Below, one piece after another: positions 63,967 through 64,000 of a stretch of DNA of 64,000 nt (position 1 is the first letter of the stretch; each line of letters starts with the position of its first letter). The stretch spans positions 64,557,651 to 64,621,650 of the forward strand of contig NC_092879.1 of NCBI RefSeq assembly GCF_028372415.1. Direction: 5' to 3'. Source of the stretch: Notamacropus eugenii (lineage: Eukaryota; Chordata; Mammalia; Diprotodontia; Macropodidae). Below the pieces are notes generated by a model. It was not told the DNA's origin, ran no database searches, and saw nothing but the letters and a program-made list of their open reading frames with translations. The position numbers and the translations under genes are program-made.

Positions 63967-64000
63967 AATCTAAGATATATGGAAATGATTGTCAAACACT

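Larger units (their letters stand above)
63036..64000 (+). mobile_element. L1 LINE, 5'-truncated, running off the window
   Basis: An L1 that begins within ORF2 and continues through the 3'UTR. The reading frame to 63677 is unbroken, so the copy is fairly young. The 3' end, poly(A) and right target duplication lie beyond base 64000. Confidence 0.93.

Noticed and set aside
56519-64000. The L1 pieces at 56.5 and 63.0 kb as one element split by rearrangement
   Set aside because: The first has its own target-site duplication at both ends, and several unrelated SINEs and an L2 lie between. They are separate insertions.

Overview
The window reads as nuclear DNA of a marsupial (metatherian mammal). 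The evidence is the repeat content. There are nine copies of a CORE-SINE of the marsupial MAR1 kind, whose tail resembles an RTE/BovB LINE. There are very many MIR and THER1-like CORE-SINEs, well preserved L2 and CR1/L3 LINE fragments, and L1 copies. The youngest L1 starts with almost the same bases as eutherian L1 but has its own ORF1. I cannot tell the species. All family names come from remembered consensus features, because no search was possible.

I found no convincing exon of a working host gene in 64 kb. The only host-derived coding sequence is a full-length, intronless RAB2A-like retrocopy at 7934-8718, which has one in-frame stop. The long ORFs at 1.1-3.2 kb are by-products of a CT-rich simple repeat that surrounds a 459-base assembly gap. 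The window therefore looks intergenic, or like the inside of a large intron.

Layout. 1-6.6 kb: L2 tail, giant pyrimidine tract with gap, SINEs, TAC and CA microsatellites, and a palindromic MITE (6402-6598) inserted in a MIR. 7-16.5 kb: L1 tail, RAB2A retrocopy, L2 pieces, a purine-biased unexplained block (11.6-12.96 kb), a repeat-free CpG-retaining block (14.1-14.66 kb), and CR1 split by a SINE. 16.5-30 kb: long unique stretches, an L1 nested in an L1 (19.8-21.1 kb), an L2 reverse-transcriptase fossil (23.1-24.0 kb) and stacked L2 copies (25.3-28.6 kb). 30-43 kb: a CR1/L3 fossil, many SINEs, and the longest L2 (39.5-40.7 kb) split by a MAR1. 43-56 kb: a 91-bp near-identical duplicated segment (43.1 and 45.8 kb), repeat-poor blocks that may be conserved non-coding DNA, and more CR1. 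56.5-58.2 kb: a young L1 with an intact 5' end and ORF1 that stops inside ORF1, yet is bounded by a 15-bp target-site duplication. 58-64 kb: SINEs, an RTE reverse-transcriptase trace and the 3' end of another L1, which runs off the window.

The parts form an evolutionary record rather than a pathway. CORE-SINE bodies occur here with tails like those of L2, of CR1/L3 and of RTE, and fossils of all three LINE groups lie in the same window. Nesting gives relative ages: L2, CR1 and older L1 are hosts, and MAR1, some MIR/THER1 and the 56.5-kb L1 are guests.
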